From NCBI GenBank assembly GCA_050290225.1, contig JBNKHG010000018.1:1-26899 (forward strand): a DNA stretch of 26,899 nucleotides. The letters are read 5' to 3'. A program made the position numbers and the translations under genes. This DNA is from JBNKHG01 sp050290225. GTDB taxonomy: Bacteria > Pseudomonadota > Gammaproteobacteria > Pseudomonadales > Cellvibrionaceae. Positions 1-7,011 of this stretch are shown one piece after another (positions within the stretch are counted from its first letter, which is position 1; each line of letters begins with the position of its first letter). The notes beneath the pieces were generated by a model. It had not been told where the DNA came from. It searched no databases and was given only the letters and a program-made list of their open reading frames with translations.

Positions 1-258
1 GAGCTGGTACGGTATCGGCAACAATACCCTGAGGATGTACAGAAAATGAGTAACTTTGCAGAACGATTCACCCGGAAAGGCCTGGAGCAGGGAATACAGC
101 AGGGCGAGGCTGCCGTTTTGTTGCGCCTGATGGAGCGTAAATTCGGTACCCTGAATAGTACAACCCGCCAGCGTATTGCCGAAGCGGATGCCGAGACTTT
201 GCTGGCCTGGTCTGAACGTATTCTGACCGCTCAAACCCCGGAAGAAGTACTACATTAA
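1..258 (+). CDS. Rpn/YhgA-like (DUF4351) protein, C-terminal part
   Basis: The frame is open from the first base of the window, so this is the tail of a longer gene that starts outside; the ATG at 46 is internal. The visible 85 residues contain a basic, glutamine-rich linker (KGLEQGIQQGEAAVLL), then LRLMERKFGTL and an acidic repeat of the form RIAEADAETLLAWSERILTA. This arrangement is typical of the C-terminal DUF4351 segment found behind PD-(D/E)XK nuclease domains of the Rpn (recombination-promoting nuclease / putative transposase) family. The nuclease domain itself is not in the window, so activity cannot be judged. The neighbouring sequence is decayed mobile DNA, which suits such a gene. 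I am fairly sure of the family and cannot say whether the gene is intact. Confidence 0.7.
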   Translation, partial: ELVRYRQQYPEDVQKMSNFAERFTRKGLEQGIQQGEAAVLLRLMERKFGTLNSTTRQRIAEADAETLLAWSERILTAQTPEEVLH

Positions 259-301
259 ATACCTCCCTCCTTCACTGTCGGTCGGTTTGGTATATAAGAA
301 G

Positions 302-330
302 CGCCGGATTCTGGCGACCGCTTTGTTTTG
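302..330 (+). terminator. possible weak terminator behind the Rpn-like gene
   Basis: A short stem (CGCC at 302-305 with GGCG at 313-316) is followed by a T-rich stretch with interruptions (CTTTGTTTTG, 321-330). It lies about 45 bases after the stop at 258. The stem is short and the T tract is imperfect, so this is tentative. Confidence 0.25.
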
Positions 331-401
331 CCGGTCAAGCTGACGAACTTTCTAGTGTGCTTTCTTGCGCCCCCTAAATCTTAAGAGAAAAGGGGTCAAA
401 A

Positions 402-449
402 GGGGTCAACGCAGTTGTATCATAATAAAACCCAATTATGATATGACCC
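402..449 (+). repeat. REP-like hairpin upstream of the RAYT pseudogene
   Basis: TATCATAAT (418-426) and ATTATGATA (435-443) form a perfect 9-base inverted repeat around an 8-base loop. Outside them GGGTCA (403-408) pairs with TGACCC (444-449), so the structure is a two-level hairpin. A second GGGGTCA copy lies at 392-398. RAYT transposases are known to act on REP palindromes near their own gene, and GGGGTC/GACCC elements often flank them. I infer that this is the left-hand recognition hairpin of the element. Confidence 0.55.
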
Positions 450-1036
450 GCCAAGACCGACCCGCATTCACTACCCGGATGCCCACTACCATGTCATGAA
501 TCGTGGCCGGGACTGGCAGTTGATCTTTCATGACGAGCGTTACTACCAAGCGTTTTTGAAAACGCTTAAAGAGGCGGGTAACCGATTCGGGTCGGTTGTT
601 CATGCTTATTGTCTGATGGGCAATCACTATTTATGTAGAGCGCTACGCCCCGAAGGCCAACCTCGTTCGCATCATACGCCATATCAACGGTGTATCTACC
701 CAGCGCTACAACCGTTTCAGACTAACGGATGGCCCCCTGTTCCGTGGGCGTTACAAGGCGATACTGGTGGATGCGGACGCTTATCTTCTGCAGCTCAGTC
801 GTTATATTCACCGCAATCCCGTGGAGACCAGACGGCCTCTGGTCGAAAATCTCGAAAAGTATCCCTGGTCAAGTTATCCGGCCTATCTTGGCAAGGCGAC
901 GTGCCCGCAATGGCTTCATCGCGAGACGGTTTACGGCCAGCTCAACAGCAAACAGCCGTACCGGGCAATGAGGACCTTTGTGGAAAGAGGTGTAGACGAG
1001 GAAACGCGAGGGTTTTACCGCAAGGGAAATGCACCT
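443..1036 (+). pseudogene. IS200-like REP-associated tyrosine transposase (RAYT), frameshifted
   Basis: RAYT proteins are Y1/HUH single-strand transposases that move REP sequences. The first part reads RIHYPDAHYHVMNRG and then DERYYQAFLKTLKEAG up to MGNHY (about 463-630), the usual RAYT N-terminus. From about 635 the homologous reading continues one frame over: VRIIRHINGVSTQRYNRF, TDGPLFRGRYKAILVDAD, LSRYIHRNPVETR, WSSYPAYLGK, FYRKGNAPGI. The break lies directly after CAC TAT at 625-630, where the second histidine of the HUH motif (N-H-Y-H) and its following leucines should be; about five bases appear lost. The only plausible upstream ATG (443) is also one frame off the N-terminal reading, which suggests a second small indel near 460-466. 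The block SRYIHRNPV, probably holding the nucleophile tyrosine, is intact. The gene is almost certainly dead. Coding similarity stops near 1036, where a tRNA fragment begins. Confidence 0.85.
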
Positions 1037-1082
1037 GGCATTCGTAATGCGTTGGTCGGAGGTTCGAATCCTCTAGAGCGCG
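1037..1082 (+). pseudogene. tRNA-Thr(CGT) 3'-half fragment
   Basis: From GGCA at 1037 the sequence matches the second half of a tRNA. There is an anticodon loop TTCGTAA (1041-1047, anticodon CGT), the 3' anticodon-stem strand TGCGT, a five-base variable loop TGGTC, a T-stem GGAGG with loop TTCGAAT and stem CCTCT (1058-1074), then an acceptor strand AGAGCGC (1075-1081). The 5' half (D-arm and 5' acceptor strand) is absent: upstream bases belong to the RAYT gene and pair with the anticodon stem only for three positions. No CCA follows. It therefore cannot fold as a full tRNA. The same bases are read in the transposase frame as GGSNPLER, a familiar artefact of tRNA T-arms. I infer a leftover of recombination at or near a tRNA-Thr gene. 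Confidence 0.75.
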
Positions 1083-1108
1083 CTTATTACGAAACTTGTG
1101 GCGGCGGT

Positions 1109-1658
1109 TCATCGGGTTTTGCCGTTAAAAATCTGCAAATACGGTTCGAATGCAAACAGCCTGTTCCGACTCTGACCGGTGATCTCCCGGAGAAGATTGT
1201 GCTTACACATCAAAGCAACTAATTCGTTTGCCGGGCGGTAATTAACCCCGCAAATCTTGCTTGAGCAATCGTGAAGATAAGGGCAATGATTCGAGTGATT
1301 GGATGGCCTCATTCATGGCCTTTATATAATTATTGACCTCTCGCCAGTCATTTCGACGTTCGGGGTTGATCTCTTCCTCGGGCAGCAGCGCCTCGTCTAT
1401 ATTGGTTTTAGTGCCCTCGATCCGGCTGGATATCACTGCTTCCTTGGTAACATGCAGCTGTATGAAAAGATCAATGTTCGGCACAAGGCGAGCGTATGAG
1501 TTCAGCTCACCAAGTTTAATGGCAGCCTTCTCGACCAGCTGGTTGACCTGGGGGGTATCCCAAGTCCAGCTATCGTTAAGAGGGGAGGGAGAAAAGAACT
1601 GGTATTGGTAACCTTTAAGTTATTCCCCGGACCGGTATGCTTCCAGCTTAATGGTCAT
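1109..1658 (-). pseudogene. fic family gene, early stop and core deletion
   Basis: Fic proteins AMPylate target proteins through an HPFx(D/E)GNGR motif. Reading leftward from an ATG at 1658 gives MTIKLEAYRSGE, a TAA stop (1622-1620), then the rest of a standard Fic N-terminal domain: GYQYQFFSPSPLNDSW, KLGELNSYARLVPNIDLF, HVTKEAVISSRIEGTKTNID, ALLPEEEINPERRNDWREVN, SLPLSSRLLKQ. Near 1250 the frame changes, and what follows (YRPANELVALMCKHNLLREI, then TGQSRNRLFAFEPYLQIFNG, ending at 1109) resembles the C-terminal winged-helix end of the same family. About 190 codons, including the whole catalytic motif, are missing between them. The gene is therefore non-functional by a nonsense codon, an internal deletion and a frameshift. 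It faces the RAYT remnant and shares the same decayed block. Confidence 0.8.
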
Positions 1659-1681
1659 CAGGCCTCCAGCCATAATTGATG

Positions 1682-1731
1682 AAAGTGAAATATATGGCCA
1701 TTATTTCACTTTTGGCGATAAAAGTGAAATA
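1682..1731 (-). promoter_or_regulatory. palindromic operator-like site upstream of the fic remnant
   Basis: TATTTCACTTTT (1702-1713) and AAAAGTGAAATA (1720-1731) are perfect 12-base inverted arms around GGCGAT. A third half-site, AAAGTGAAATA, occurs at 1682-1692, nearer the fic start at 1658. The position just ahead of the gene and the half-site spacing suit binding of a dimeric HTH repressor. No T-tract suggests a terminator. The regulator is not identifiable here. Confidence 0.5.
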
Positions 1732-1903
1732 GGGTAAGGGCTATTTTCTTTATGTCCGGCCAAAAAGCTTGTCGAGGTCAGAGGCCTATATTTTTGTCAT
1801 TCGAGTTCAAAGCGCTCGGCTATTCAACGTTTCGGTAACGAAATTCGCTGATAACCATGATGTATCCGCAAGTACAGGGGCGTTGGATTGCCCTAACCCG
1901 CAA

Positions 1904-2599
1904 TCAGATACCGGTTGGCTGCTTCTGATGCGGCGGTGGCGTAAACTCGCCCGGCGGTTCGACATCCAGGCTGCTGATGGCCAGCACAGCCTGGGTACGG
2001 GAGTTTACCTTGAGCTTTTTGAACAGCGCGGTCAAATGGGCTTTGACGGTAGCTTCGGTAATATCCATTTCATAGGCGATCTGTTTGTTGAGCAACCCGG
2101 CGGCAAGCATGGTGGCGACACGGAATTGTTGTGGGGTCAGAGAGGCGATCACCTCGGCGATGCTCAGTTCCTCTTCACTGCTGCTGTTGGGGGTGCTGGT
2201 GTTGACGCCTTCAGGGAGCCAGATGTCGCCACCCAGGACCTGGTTGATGGCGGTGGTAATGGTTTCCGGTGATGCGGATTTAGGCAGGAAACCGGCCGCG
2301 CCATATTCAACCGCGCGACTCATTATTTCCGGCTTCTCATTGGCGGACACCACCATGATGGGCAGCTCCGGGTTCTGTCCATTGATAAAAATCAGACCGC
2401 TAAAGCCGTGGGCGCCGGGCATGTGGAGGTCGAGCAGCAGTAGATCGGCATCAGGGTGTTTTTCGCAAACATCCTGCAGGGAAGCCATATCGGTGGCTTC
2501 GTGTATCTGTGCTTCCGGGTAATTGATTTTCAATGCCTGGCACAGAGCGCCCCTGAACAAGGGATGATCGTCAGCCACGATAAATGACGGAGATGACAT
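1904..2599 (-). CDS. NarL/LuxR-type response regulator, CrbR/ErdR-like
   Basis: This is a two-component response regulator of 231 residues, normal for the NarL family. The receiver domain occupies about residues 5-120 with the acidic pair D10-D11, phospho-acceptor D57 (LLLLDLHMPG), S85 and K107. A LuxR-type helix-turn-helix follows at about 150-208 (LTPQQFRVATMLAAGLLNKQ, then ATVKAHLTALFKKL). The ATG at 2599 has AGGAGAG upstream. It lies 253 bases downstream of acs in the same direction. Regulators of this type next to acs or acetate symporters (CrbR in Vibrio, ErdR in Pseudomonas) activate acs in response to a CrbS-type sensor kinase, so the same role is likely here; the kinase is not in the window. 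The specific orthology is an inference from context and the N-terminal VADDHPLFR segment. Confidence 0.85.
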   Translation of the reverse strand: MSSPSFIVADDHPLFRGALCQALKINYPEAQIHEATDMASLQDVCEKHPDADLLLLDLHMPGAHGFSGLIFINGQNPELPIMVVSANEKPEIMSRAVEYGAAGFLPKSASPETITTAINQVLGGDIWLPEGVNTSTPNSSSEEELSIAEVIASLTPQQFRVATMLAAGLLNKQIAYEMDITEATVKAHLTALFKKLKVNSRTQAVLAISSLDVEPPGEFTPPPHQKQPTGI

Positions 2600-2628
2600 G
2601 TTGACTGAACTCTCCTCGTTTTGCTTGT

Positions 2629-2830
2629 TGTTTTGAGTATAACAAGCTTGATTCTTGTGTGTGCTTGGATTTGTGTCGCTCTATCCAATACTTAATACAC
2701 CCCCCGTTACCCCAGGGTTCAGAGCTTCGACGAGTCTTTGCATGGCGTCAACACCCCTGACATCCCAAGGCGGTGGTAGACAAAAACAACAAAAACTCAT
2801 ACCAGTACCGAGCTAGTTATACTCAAAACA
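2629..2830. repeat. 20-base inverted repeat bracketing the acs-regulator gap
   Basis: TGTTTTGAGTATAACAAGCT (2629-2648) and its inverse AGCTAGTTATACTCAAAACA (2811-2830) match at 19 of 20 positions and enclose 162 bases. One arm sits about 30 bases upstream of the response-regulator start, the other just after the acs stop. The inner arm is also part of a local palindrome, GCTTGTT (2623-2629) with AACAAGC (2641-2647). The enclosed sequence has no gene. It could be a small non-autonomous element (MITE-like) or paired regulatory sites; I see no clear target-site duplication. A short stem plus T-rich run on the minus strand (about 2814-2781) could act as a weak acs terminator. Confidence 0.55.
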
Positions 2831-2852
2831 GGAAATAAACGAGAGGCACTTT

Positions 2853-4811
2853 CTAACCAGAAACAGCCTCCTCCCGGTTGGCAATCAACTCATCCACCAC
2901 ACCGGGATCCGCCAAGGTAGACGTATCCCCCAACTGATCCGTTTCATTACAGGCAATCTTGCGCAGAATGCGGCGCATAATTTTTCCTGAGCGAGTCTTG
3001 GGAAGTCCGGGTGCCCACTGCATCACATCGGGAGTGGCGATGGGCCCGATTTCCGAGCGCACCCACTGGCGCAGTTCGGCGCGAATTTCCGGGCTGGTTT
3101 CCTGGTCGCTGTTGAGGGTGATATAGGCGTAGATTCCCTGGCCCTTGATATCGTGGGGGAAACCCACCACGGCGGCTTCGGCGACGGCAGGGTGAGCCAC
3201 GAGGGCGCTTTCCACTTCGGCGGTACCCATGCGGTGACCGCTGACGTTGAGTACGTCGTCGACGCGTCCGGTAATCCAGTAGTAGCCGTCTTCGTCCCGG
3301 CGGGCGCCGTCACCACTGAAGTACATGCCTTCAAAGGTGCTGAAATAGGTATCGATAAAGCGTTGGTGATCGCCGTAGACGGTTCGCATCTGGCCGGGCC
3401 AGCTGTCGAGGATAACCAGACTGCCCTCGGTGGCACCTTCGAGGATATTGCCCTCGCCATCAACCACTGCCGGCAGTACGCCAAAGAAGGGGCGGGTGGC
3501 GGAGCCGGGTTTGAGGGCAGTGGCGCCGGGCAGCGGGGTCAGCATGGCGCCGCCGGTTTCGGTCTGCCACCAGGTGTCGACGATGGGGCACTGGTTGCGG
3601 CCAAAGGTGCGGTGGTACCAGCGCCAGGCTTCGGGGTTGATGGGTTCGCCCACGGTACCGAGCAGACGCAGGCTTTCCAGGCTGGCGCTTTCGACGGCAG
3701 TGTCGCCTTCGGCCATCAGGGTGCGGATGGCGGTGGGGGCGATATAGAGAATATTGACCTTGTGCTTGTCGATCACATCCGCTACCCGAGTGACACTCGG
3801 ATAAGTGGGCACACCCTCGAACATCAGGGTAGTGGCACCGTTGGCCAGGGGACCGTAGACGATGTAGCTGTGACCGGTGATCCAGCCGATATCGGCGGCG
3901 CACCAGTAGACCTCACCCGGCCGGTAGTCGAACACATACTCGTGGGTCATAGAGGCGTAAACCAGGTAGCCGCCACAGGTGTGCAGTACCCCCTTGGGTT
4001 TGCCGGTTGAACCTGAGGTGTAAAGGATAAACAGCGGATCCTCGGCGGACATCTCCTCGGCGGGGCAGTCCTCGCTCTGGGTCTCCAGCAGGGTGTGGTA
4101 GTCGCGGTCTATGGCGTCGTTCCATGCAATGTCGGCGCCGGCGTATTTCACCACCACCACGTGTTCCACCTCGGATTCCCGGCAGTGGCTTACCGCCAGG
4201 TCGACATTACTTTTCAGGGGCACGGCGCGTCCGCCGCGCTTGCCGGCGTCGGCGGTAATCACTACCCGGGACTTGCCATCATCAATGCGGCTGGCCAGCG
4301 CTTCGGGAGAGAAACCGCCAAACACCACCGAGTGCATGGCGCCGATGCGGGCGCAGGCGAGCATGGCCATGGCCGCTTCCGGAATCATGGGCATGTAGAG
4401 GGTAACCACGTCGCCCTTTTGAACACCCAGGGACTTCAGGCCGTTAGCGAGGCGGCAGACTTCAGCGTGCAATTCGCGGTAGCTGATGGCGCGGTGTGGT
4501 GCGTCCGGGTGATCGGGTTCCCAGAGAATGGCTGTGGCGTCACCGCGCTCAGCCAGGTGGCGGTCGAGACAGTTAACGGCGACATTGAGACTGCCATCCT
4601 CGAACCATTTGATATGCAGGTCCTCCTTGGCATAGGAAACGTCTTTGACCTTGTTGAAGGGTTTGATCCAGTCCAGGCGCTGGGCCTGCTCCGCCCAGAA
4701 GGCTTCGCTGTCTTCCACAGAGCGTTGGTACATCTCCTGGTACTGCTTTTCGTTGATCAGGGTATAGGCATGGTAGGTTTGTGGCACAGGGTAGATATTT
4801 TGCTCCGACAC
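2853..4811 (-). CDS. acs: acetyl-CoA synthetase (AMP-forming)
   Basis: Acs converts acetate, ATP and CoA to acetyl-CoA via acetyl-AMP in the cytoplasm. The protein has 652 residues, the usual Acs length. The N-terminal ACAS segment (YQEMYQRSVEDSEAFWAEQA) is followed by the adenylate-forming core with the P-loop-like YTSGSTGKPKG (about 262-272), WWQTETG (about 412-418), the hinge region SGDGARRDEDGYYWITGRVD and SGHRMGTAEVESAL. The C-terminal PKTRSGKIMRRILRK carries the catalytic lysine, K610, which is the site of regulatory acetylation in this family. The start is a GTG at 4811 with GAGGAG upstream. The gene diverges from the DcaP-like porin and is followed by a CrbR-like regulator, which fits acetate-responsive control. 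Identification is very secure. Confidence 0.97.
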   Translation of the reverse strand: MSEQNIYPVPQTYHAYTLINEKQYQEMYQRSVEDSEAFWAEQAQRLDWIKPFNKVKDVSYAKEDLHIKWFEDGSLNVAVNCLDRHLAERGDATAILWEPDHPDAPHRAISYRELHAEVCRLANGLKSLGVQKGDVVTLYMPMIPEAAMAMLACARIGAMHSVVFGGFSPEALASRIDDGKSRVVITADAGKRGGRAVPLKSNVDLAVSHCRESEVEHVVVVKYAGADIAWNDAIDRDYHTLLETQSEDCPAEEMSAEDPLFILYTSGSTGKPKGVLHTCGGYLVYASMTHEYVFDYRPGEVYWCAADIGWITGHSYIVYGPLANGATTLMFEGVPTYPSVTRVADVIDKHKVNILYIAPTAIRTLMAEGDTAVESASLESLRLLGTVGEPINPEAWRWYHRTFGRNQCPIVDTWWQTETGGAMLTPLPGATALKPGSATRPFFGVLPAVVDGEGNILEGATEGSLVILDSWPGQMRTVYGDHQRFIDTYFSTFEGMYFSGDGARRDEDGYYWITGRVDDVLNVSGHRMGTAEVESALVAHPAVAEAAVVGFPHDIKGQGIYAYITLNSDQETSPEIRAELRQWVRSEIGPIATPDVMQWAPGLPKTRSGKIMRRILRKIACNETDQLGDTSTLADPGVVDELIANREEAVSG

Positions 4812-5142
4812 GTCGTGCTCTCCTCTTTTCGTATGTGCGTTAATTTTGTGAATAAAAAATGAAAAATTTGTGATGGCCCGATTGTCTCACCGGCCCCCGT
4901 TCCGGAGTATTAGACAAAGGTCGATGCGTTGACGGCCATTGGTTTCGACGAACGTCCAGGTCGCGGATCGGATCAACTTAGACATTGGTCGAGTTTGCTC
5001 CCGAAAATCACGGAACCTCGACTAATGGTTAATACCGTTGCCGCTGTAACAGGATTACAACTGCTCCTGTCATGGCTGAAATTGAATCCGCATGCCTTGA
5101 TCGGATTGGATACCAGCCTGGAGTCAAGAGGAGGAGAGTGAA
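4812..5142. promoter_or_regulatory. divergent control region between acs and the porin gene
   Basis: These 331 bases separate two genes transcribed away from each other and must hold both promoters. I see no convincing -35/-10 pair on either strand. What stands out is a recurring CATTRGT motif: CATTGGT at 4937-4943 (then TTCGA), CATTGGT at 4983-4989 (then CGAG) and an inverted copy CTCGACTAATG at 5017-5027. The last two form an imperfect palindrome (TTGGTCGAG 4985-4993 with CTCGACTAA 5017-5025). Such short heptamers in different orientations are what NarL-type regulators bind, so these are candidate sites for the nearby regulator. That link is inference. Confidence 0.4.
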
Positions 5143-6474
5143 ATGCGCAACAGATCCAGGAGTGTTTTTTCCAGAACAGCAATTGCAACCGCCCTGCTGG
5201 CAACCGTGCCCATGGCCGGTGCAGCGACCAACGAAGAATTACAAACGCGGGTCAATGAATTACAGAGCCAGGTCGCGGAGCTGGTGAAAGCGATGAAGGC
5301 CAACGAGGCAAAAGTCGAACAGGTCGCGACACAACAGAAAGCCGCGCCCACGCCAAAAAGTGGATCCCTGCTGGGTAATACCTCGATCACCGTGGGCGGA
5401 TATATGAAGCTGGATAGCCAGTTCAGCACCTATTCCGATGGCAATGAAGCCACCGCTGGTATCGGCGAGGACTTCCTCGTACCATCCACGATCCCCGTCG
5501 GCGGTGAGGAGAGCGATACCGAATACCATTCTCACGCCAAAACATCACGATTGTTCGTCAAGTCATACACCGAAACGGAAAACGGTTTTGTGGCGACCCA
5601 TGTGGAATTCGATGCTGTCGGCAGTAGCCAGGGTGATGAGCGTATCAGTAATTCCTATTCCGAGCGCGTGCGCCACGCCTATGTCAACTGGCAGATCAAT
5701 GAAAAGAATGCACTGTTGGCGGGTCAGACCTGGTCCACCTTCTTTAATGTCGGCGCTCTGCCGGAAGGTCTCGATTTTGTAGGGCCGGTGGGTACCATCT
5801 TTGAACGCCAGCCGCAAATTCGTTACACCCATCAATTGAATAGCGGTAGTCTGCAGATTGCTGCGGAAAACCCGGCCTCAACCCTTTACGGTGGTGCCGA
5901 AAATCCCTACGACGACAATGGTCAACCGGACATGATCGTGCGCTATAACGGCAGTCTGGGCGGACTCAGTTATTCCCTGGCCGCCATGGCCCGCGAGATT
6001 CGTTGTGAGGATGGTGCCAAGGATGAGAGTGTCAACGGTACGGCGTTGAGCCTGTCTGGTAAGTACCAGCTCGGTCGCGACGATATCCGCTTTATGTTCA
6101 ATTATGGTGATGCCCTGGGTCGCTATATGGGCCTCAACGGTTTCCGTGCCGGCCAGATTGAGGCCGACGGCGCCATTGAGCTGATCGACCAGTACGGTGG
6201 TTTTGTGGCCTTCCGTCATTTCTGGAACGACCAGTGGCGCAGTAACTTCACCTTCTCCATGACTGAAGCTGATAACCCCGATTCGGTTACTGATACAACG
6301 GCCAAGGGCTATAGCAGTGTCCACGCCAACCTGCTCTATACACCGGTAAAAAGCCTTACTCTGGGTGCGGAATACATCTATGCGGTAAAAGAGTTGGAGA
6401 ACGTTTCCGGTACTCTTGTCGATGACGAGGGTAATTTGAAGCGCCTGCAACTCTCTATGAAGTATGTGTTTTGA
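5143..6474 (+). CDS. DcaP-like outer-membrane porin
   Basis: The 443-residue protein begins with a basic N-terminus and a hydrophobic signal peptide ending near AGA-ATNEE (about residue 28). A heptad-rich coiled coil follows (about 30-66, NEELQTRVNELQSQVAELVK) and then the conserved GGYMKLDSQ entry to a beta-barrel. The rest is alternating aromatic beta-strand sequence ending in MKYVF, the terminal phenylalanine recognised by the Bam machinery. This order is that of DcaP-type trimeric porins, which admit small dicarboxylates and related anions. The ATG at 5143 follows GAGGAGAG. The location opposite acs and ahead of a symporter suggests that it is the outer-membrane entry for the same carboxylates; the exact substrate cannot be read from sequence. 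Confidence 0.85.
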   Translation: MRNRSRSVFSRTAIATALLATVPMAGAATNEELQTRVNELQSQVAELVKAMKANEAKVEQVATQQKAAPTPKSGSLLGNTSITVGGYMKLDSQFSTYSDGNEATAGIGEDFLVPSTIPVGGEESDTEYHSHAKTSRLFVKSYTETENGFVATHVEFDAVGSSQGDERISNSYSERVRHAYVNWQINEKNALLAGQTWSTFFNVGALPEGLDFVGPVGTIFERQPQIRYTHQLNSGSLQIAAENPASTLYGGAENPYDDNGQPDMIVRYNGSLGGLSYSLAAMAREIRCEDGAKDESVNGTALSLSGKYQLGRDDIRFMFNYGDALGRYMGLNGFRAGQIEADGAIELIDQYGGFVAFRHFWNDQWRSNFTFSMTEADNPDSVTDTTAKGYSSVHANLLYTPVKSLTLGAEYIYAVKELENVSGTLVDDEGNLKRLQLSMKYVF

Positions 6475-6613
6475 AGCTGCAAGTTACAAGCTGCAAGCTA
6501 CAAGCTACAAGCTTCAAGCTACAAGCTTCAAGCTGCAAGAAGACATCTTGTGGCTTGCCGCTTGCCGCTTGCCGCTTGCCGCTTGCCGCTTGCCGCTTGC
6601 AGCTTGCAGCTTA
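6475..6613. repeat. heptad tandem repeats forming a long imperfect hairpin
   Basis: Directly after the porin stop, about nine copies of a 7-base unit GCTNCAA (6475-6539; variants GCTGCAA, GCTACAA, GCTTCAA, one GTTACAA) face about seven copies of GCTTGCC/GCTTGCA (6553-6613). The apex is CAAGA (6536-6540), loop AGACA, TCTTG (6546-6550), and the stem continues with about five pairs in each heptad. Similar seven-base arrays behind genes are familiar in gammaproteobacteria and often give spurious peptides of the KLQATSY/LAACRLP type. A role as 3' mRNA hairpin or transcription brake for the porin is plausible but unproven. Confidence 0.85.
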
Positions 6614-6741
6614 GACCTATGTCTTAGTTTCAAACCTACCTGTCGGGGGTATATTTGCAACTCGGATATAAAAAGATGGCTCTGAGTGCTGGCTGACAGC
6701 CACAAGGGGCGAAAATGAGCGATAAATGGAGGAGAAAAGCG

Positions 6742-7008
6742 ATGGCTTTTGAAAACGATGCGAAGGCGCGAGCCTATTGGCGCGAAAACCTCAGGCTGCT
6801 GCTGACCCTGCTGGTGGTGTGGTTCACAGTGAGTTTCGGTTTTGGCGTATTGCTGGTCGACGAGCTGAATGCGATCCGTCTGGGTGGCTTCAAATTGGGA
6901 TTCTGGTTCTCGCAACAGGGTTCTATTTACACCTTTGTGGTCCTGATCTTTGTCTACGTGGTGAAGATGAATACGCTCGACCGCAAGTACGACGTGCACG
7001 AGGATTAA
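6742..7008 (+). CDS. DUF4212 small subunit of a Na+/solute symporter
   Basis: This small inner-membrane protein (88 residues) starts with MAFENDAKARAYWRENLRLL and has two transmembrane segments (about 20-40 and 57-77), ending in MNTLDRKYDVHED. The segments FGFGVLLVDELN and FKLGFWFSQQGSIYTFV are hallmarks of the DUF4212 family, which is always paired with a VC_2705-type sodium:solute symporter. I chose ATG 6742 because GGAGGAG lies eight bases upstream; an in-frame ATG at 6715, also with a purine-rich site, would add nine basic residues. The gene is three bases from the next one, so the two are co-translated. Its function is probably assembly or gating of the large subunit. Confidence 0.88.
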   Translation: MAFENDAKARAYWRENLRLLLTLLVVWFTVSFGFGVLLVDELNAIRLGGFKLGFWFSQQGSIYTFVVLIFVYVVKMNTLDRKYDVHED

Positions 7009-7011
7009 GTT

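Noticed and set aside
1083..1222. C-terminal extension of the transposase frame
   Set aside because: RAYT similarity ends near 1036; the following codons translate a tRNA fragment and the opposite strand of the fic C-terminus.
3153..4862. Two long plus-strand open frames (285 and 255 codons) opposite acs
   Set aside because: Acs on the minus strand is intact over the full length with all motifs; the opposite frames have no ribosome site or recognisable domain.
6475..6613. CRISPR array
   Set aside because: The units are seven bases with no spacers, and the two halves are inverted relative to each other.
6464..6685. A 73-codon frame giving KLQATSY and LAACRLP repeats
   Set aside because: It is a translation of the heptad tandem repeat and starts inside the porin gene; such peptides are known annotation artefacts.
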